Positions 5,087-6,944 of a DNA stretch of 6,944 bases are shown piece after piece. A program made the position numbers and the translations under genes. Each line of letters begins with the position of its first letter. Positions within the stretch are counted from its first letter, which is position 1. Under the pieces are notes generated by a model that was not told where the DNA came from, ran no database searches, and saw nothing but the letters and a program-made list of their open reading frames with translations. Source of the stretch: a bacterium (GTDB taxonomy: Bacteria > SZUA-79 > Acidulodesulfobacterales > Acidulodesulfobacteraceae); NCBI GenBank assembly GCA_021794335.1, contig JAJYQZ010000280.1, forward strand, positions 1 through 6,944. The letters run 5' to 3'.

Positions 5087-5863
5087 ATGAATAAAAAACT
5101 CGATGTTCAAACATGCCGGACTAAAAGGGTAATCGATATAATCTCGATAATGCCCGGATACTTTACCTCATTTATTAATACCGGGTTGATTAGCAGAGCG
5201 ATAAAAAACGGCGTTATGGAGATTAACATTATCAACCCGAGGGATTTTTCTAAAGATAAACATAAAAGGGTTGACGATAAAATTTATGGCGGGGGAGCGG
5301 GACAACTCTTAATGGCTTATCCTATTTTGGAAGCTTATGAATCTGCAAAAGCCGAATATAAATTAAAATATCCGTTCGCCGGCGAAAATAATTTAATTAC
5401 CGTTATAATGTCCGCATCGGGAAAACTCCTTAATTCAAAAGCCGCAAAGGAAATTTCAAGCTACAATCATATGATAGTGATATGCGGAAGGTACGAGGGA
5501 ATAGATGCAAGGGTTGCGGAATTAACATCCGCATTGGAAATATCCATCGGCGATTTTGTATTATCAGGCGGAGAGATTGCATCCATTGTTTTAATTGAAG
5601 CTGTTTGCAGGTATTTTGAAAATTTTTTGGGAAATTTTGAATCTCTTACCGAAGAAAGCTTTTCGGAAGAATATAAGTCCGGACTTGAATATCCGCAATA
5701 TACAAAACCCAGGGCTATAAACAATCTTACCGTTCCTGAGGTTTTGCTCGGCGGAAACCATAAACTAATTAACGATTGGAGATTAGATAACGCATTTAAA
5801 AAGACCATGGAAAACAGGCCTGATTTGGTTAACCGTAAGGCGGATAAAAAATCGGTTGATTAG
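5087..5863 (+). CDS. trmD: tRNA (guanine37-N1)-methyltransferase TrmD
   Basis: TrmD uses S-adenosylmethionine to methylate G37 next to the anticodon, preventing +1 frameshifting. It is a SPOUT-fold, trefoil-knotted dimer. Visible are IDIISIMPGYF (16-26), KRVDDKIYGGGAGQLL (60-75), the SAM-loop motifs ICGRYEGIDARV (132-143) and ISIGDFVLSGGE (152-163), then GLEYPQYTKP (199-208) and RPDLV. R175 matches E. coli R154. The residue matching the catalytic D169 is Glu here (E190 in TEESF). The segment just after it has three extra residues compared with E. coli. VLLSGNH reads VLLGGNH. About 14 residues precede the usual N-terminus, and no alternative start lies between them. The gene is 15 bp after rimM, with only a weak GAGC before the ATG. 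The family call is certain; the effect of the substitutions is not known. Confidence 0.96.
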   Translation: MNKKLDVQTCRTKRVIDIISIMPGYFTSFINTGLISRAIKNGVMEINIINPRDFSKDKHKRVDDKIYGGGAGQLLMAYPILEAYESAKAEYKLKYPFAGENNLITVIMSASGKLLNSKAAKEISSYNHMIVICGRYEGIDARVAELTSALEISIGDFVLSGGEIASIVLIEAVCRYFENFLGNFESLTEESFSEEYKSGLEYPQYTKPRAINNLTVPEVLLGGNHKLINDWRLDNAFKKTMENRPDLVNRKADKKSVD

Positions 5864-5884
5864 TTATGGATATTATATTAAAAT
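5856..5884 (+). promoter_or_regulatory. Possible internal promoter for rplS
   Basis: TTGATT (5856-5861), a 17-bp spacer and TAAAAT (5879-5884) form a reasonable sigma-70 match overlapping the trmD stop codon. Transcription would start near 5891, about 35 bases before the rplS ATG, and the leader would contain its Shine-Dalgarno sequence. A separate promoter would let bL19 be made in excess over RimM and TrmD. The A/T-rich context lowers confidence. Confidence 0.4.
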
Positions 5885-5926
5885 ACTTACTTTTAAAATA
5901 AAATTAATAAAAATAAGGAGTCTTAA

Positions 5927-6283
5927 ATGAATATCGTTGAAAAGATTGAAAATTCGTCTATAAAAACCGGTACCCCCGTTTTCAAATCGGGCGATACGGT
6001 TAAGGTTTATCAAAAGATTAAAGAGGGGGATAAGGAAAGGGTCCAGGTTTTTGAAGGGGTCGTTATCGCAAGAAAAGGAAGCGGCCTGCGTTCTTCGTTC
6101 ACCGTCAGGAAAAATTCTTACGGCGTAGGCGTAGAAAAGACTTTTTTAGTCAACTCGCCTTTAATCGACAAGATCGAACTTCTTTATCGCGGAAAGGTTA
6201 GAAGGGCTAAGCTTTATTATTTGAGGAAGAAAAAAGGCAAGGAAACTAAAATAGAAAGGCTCGACATGATTAATAATAATTAA
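5927..6283 (+). CDS. rplS: 50S ribosomal protein bL19
   Basis: bL19 sits at the 30S-50S interface and takes part in an intersubunit bridge. The 118-residue length is normal. It has the family's SH3-like barrel motifs: FKSGDTVKV (19-27), [13 protein letters not shown] (41-53), [10 protein letters not shown] (64-73), SPLIDKIEL (77-85) and the basic signature [13 protein letters not shown] (88-100). A strong AAGGAG (5915-5920) lies 6 bases before the ATG and fixes the start. It closes the rpsP-rimM-trmD-rplS cluster, with a 63-bp gap after trmD that may hold its own promoter. rnhB, which often follows rplS, is not next; a phasin-like gene is. No convincing terminator hairpin is seen after the stop. 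Confidence 0.98.
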   Translation: MNIVEKIENSSIKTGTPVFKSGDTVKVYQKIKEGDKERVQVFEGVVIARKGSGLRSSFTVRKNSYGVGVEKTFLVNSPLIDKIELLYRGKVRRAKLYYLRKKKGKETKIERLDMINNN

Positions 6284-6311
6284 TTAACCGGTAAAACTTT
6301 TTAAATATTAA

Positions 6312-6320
6312 TGGTATAAT
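6312..6320 (+). promoter_or_regulatory. Extended -10 promoter upstream of the phasin-like gene
   Basis: TGGTATAAT (6312-6320) is a perfect extended -10 (TGnTATAAT), a type that can work without a -35. No good -35 is present (TAAAAC lies at the 17-bp position). Transcription would start near 6327, leaving a leader of about 55 bases before the ATG at 6383. This suggests that the phasin-like gene and acylphosphatase form a unit separate from rplS. Confidence 0.6.
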
Positions 6321-6326
6321 CGTACT

Positions 6327-6359
6327 ATGGACTATACACATTCATATTATATCAATTAA
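6327..6359 (+). CDS. Possible 10-codon leader ORF (speculative)
   Basis: An ATG at 6327, just where transcription from the extended -10 is expected to start, opens a frame encoding MDYTHSYYIN followed by TAA. It ends 23 bases before the phasin-like ATG. Three Tyr, one His and one Thr in ten residues might suggest a sensing leader peptide. However, TAT codons are expected in A/T-rich DNA and no attenuator hairpin is evident. It has no Shine-Dalgarno sequence and would need leaderless initiation. It may be chance. Confidence 0.15.
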   Translation: MDYTHSYYIN

Positions 6360-6382
6360 ATATTTTAAAAAGGAGGCTTTAA

Positions 6383-6715
6383 ATGGAAAATCACAAAACG
6401 CCGCTTGATAAATTTGCCGAATTTATCGGTTCGGTTCTTACGACAACGGAAGATAGATTTCAAAAGATACTGGATGAGTTTATCGTTAATCAAAACTTTG
6501 GAAAAAAAGAGGCCGAAGATTTTTCGAAAAAAATGAAAACGGTGTATGATTCAAACAAAGCAAAACTTTCCTCTTTAGTCGATGAATCCATTAAAAAAGC
6601 CATGAGCAAGGCTGATATTGCCCGCAGCTCGGAAATTAAAGAATTAAAAGAACAGATAAAAACGCTGGAAGAAAAAATTCACAAATTGTCCCGTATCAAA
6701 AAACATACGGATTGA
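6383..6715 (+). CDS. Phasin-like small helical coiled-coil protein
   Basis: This 110-residue, highly charged protein is predicted to be almost all helix, with no signal peptide or membrane segment. Its layout matches the short phasin superfamily proteins (PhaF/PhaI-related, COG3937 type): an N-terminal helix (FAEFIGSVLTTTEDRFQKILDEFI), a middle GKKEAEDFSKKM helix, then a C-terminal coiled coil. In the last segment I85, L88, I92, L95, I99, L102 and I105 keep perfect 3-4 heptad spacing. Named phasins coat polyhydroxyalkanoate granules, but many short relatives occur without PHA genes, and none are seen here. AGGAGG (6371-6376), 6 bases before the ATG, fixes the start. It has its own extended -10 promoter and is followed after 27 bp by an acylphosphatase gene. 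The function is unproven; the family match is by pattern, not by search. Confidence 0.7.
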   Translation: MENHKTPLDKFAEFIGSVLTTTEDRFQKILDEFIVNQNFGKKEAEDFSKKMKTVYDSNKAKLSSLVDESIKKAMSKADIARSSEIKELKEQIKTLEEKIHKLSRIKKHTD

Positions 6716-6742
6716 GAAAATACCGGTTTATACATAGCAAAG

Positions 6743-6944
6743 ATGACGGCAAAATCATACAGGGTCATAATAAAAGGCATTGTTCAGGGAGTTAATTTTA
6801 GAAATTTCACCAAGCTTGAGGCAGATAGAATCGGCATAAAAGGCTATGTCAAGAATACCCATGACGGTCATGTAGAGGCTTTTTTCGAAGGCGAGGAAGA
6901 CAGGATAAAAGAAATGGTTGCAACGGTTCATATAGGCCCGCCTT
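6743..6944 (+). CDS. acyP: Acylphosphatase, 5' part (continues off the right edge)
   Basis: Acylphosphatase hydrolyses the carboxyl-phosphate bond of small acyl phosphates such as acetyl phosphate or 1,3-bisphosphoglycerate in the cytosol. Sixty-seven codons are visible of a family usually about 90 residues long. The signature KGIVQGVNFRNFTKLEA (11-27) contains the phosphate-binding loop and catalytic R20. IKGYVKNTHDGHVEAFFEG (32-50) contains catalytic N38, and HIGPP at the edge matches the family's GPP motif. The residue before the catalytic FR, often Gly (GVGFR), is Asn here (GVNFR); that position varies in the family. The gene follows the phasin-like gene by 27 bp and is probably cotranscribed. 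No Shine-Dalgarno sequence is visible before the ATG, which is chosen because the conserved strand RVIIKG begins right after it. Confidence 0.9.
   Translation, partial: MTAKSYRVIIKGIVQGVNFRNFTKLEADRIGIKGYVKNTHDGHVEAFFEGEEDRIKEMVATVHIGPP

Noticed and set aside
5467..5808. Minus-strand 113-codon open frame opposite trmD
   Set aside because: It overlaps the conserved TrmD motifs on the other strand, with no upstream ribosome site or family resemblance.
6284..6300. ACCGGT palindrome and following CTTTTT after rplS as a terminator
   Set aside because: The palindrome has no loop and only three pairs per arm around its centre, so it cannot form a terminator hairpin.

Overview
This window is a block of conserved bacterial housekeeping genes, almost all on the plus strand. 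It looks like the chromosome of an AT-rich bacterium: intergenic DNA is nearly all A/T, Ile ATA and Arg AGG codons are common, and Shine-Dalgarno (SD) sequences of the AGGAGG type precede several genes. Gene content and order (dnaX-ybaB-recR next to ffh-rpsP-rimM-trmD-rplS) suggest a Gram-negative lineage. I lean to a former deltaproteobacterial group, but the sequence alone does not fix the taxon.

Layout. Positions 1-75 hold the first 25 codons of a minus-strand gene whose N-terminus resembles valyl-tRNA synthetase. A short A/T-rich divergent region (76-159) leads to dnaX (clamp-loader tau/gamma), ybaB/ebfC (nucleoid-associated protein) and recR (recombinational repair), a classic replication/repair trio. 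A 130-bp gap with a near-consensus sigma-70 promoter separates recR from ffh (SRP GTPase). Then come rpsP (bS16), rimM (16S maturation), trmD (tRNA m1G37 methyltransferase) and rplS (bL19), the usual translation cluster but without khpA between rpsP and rimM. After rplS an extended -10 promoter precedes a small phasin-like coiled-coil protein and the 5' part of an acylphosphatase gene that runs off the right edge.

The genes cover DNA replication and repair (dnaX, ybaB, recR), protein targeting (ffh), and ribosome assembly and decoding (rpsP, rimM, trmD, rplS, probably valS). No mobile element, CRISPR array, tRNA, rRNA or SRP RNA was seen, and no gap exceeds 300 bases. I found no new multigene system. 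The points worth a second look are: an apparently leaderless dnaX; a split between genes with strong SD sequences and genes with none; a Glu at the position of the catalytic Asp in TrmD; a short tau C-terminus in DnaX; the missing khpA; and a possible 10-codon leader ORF before the phasin-like gene.
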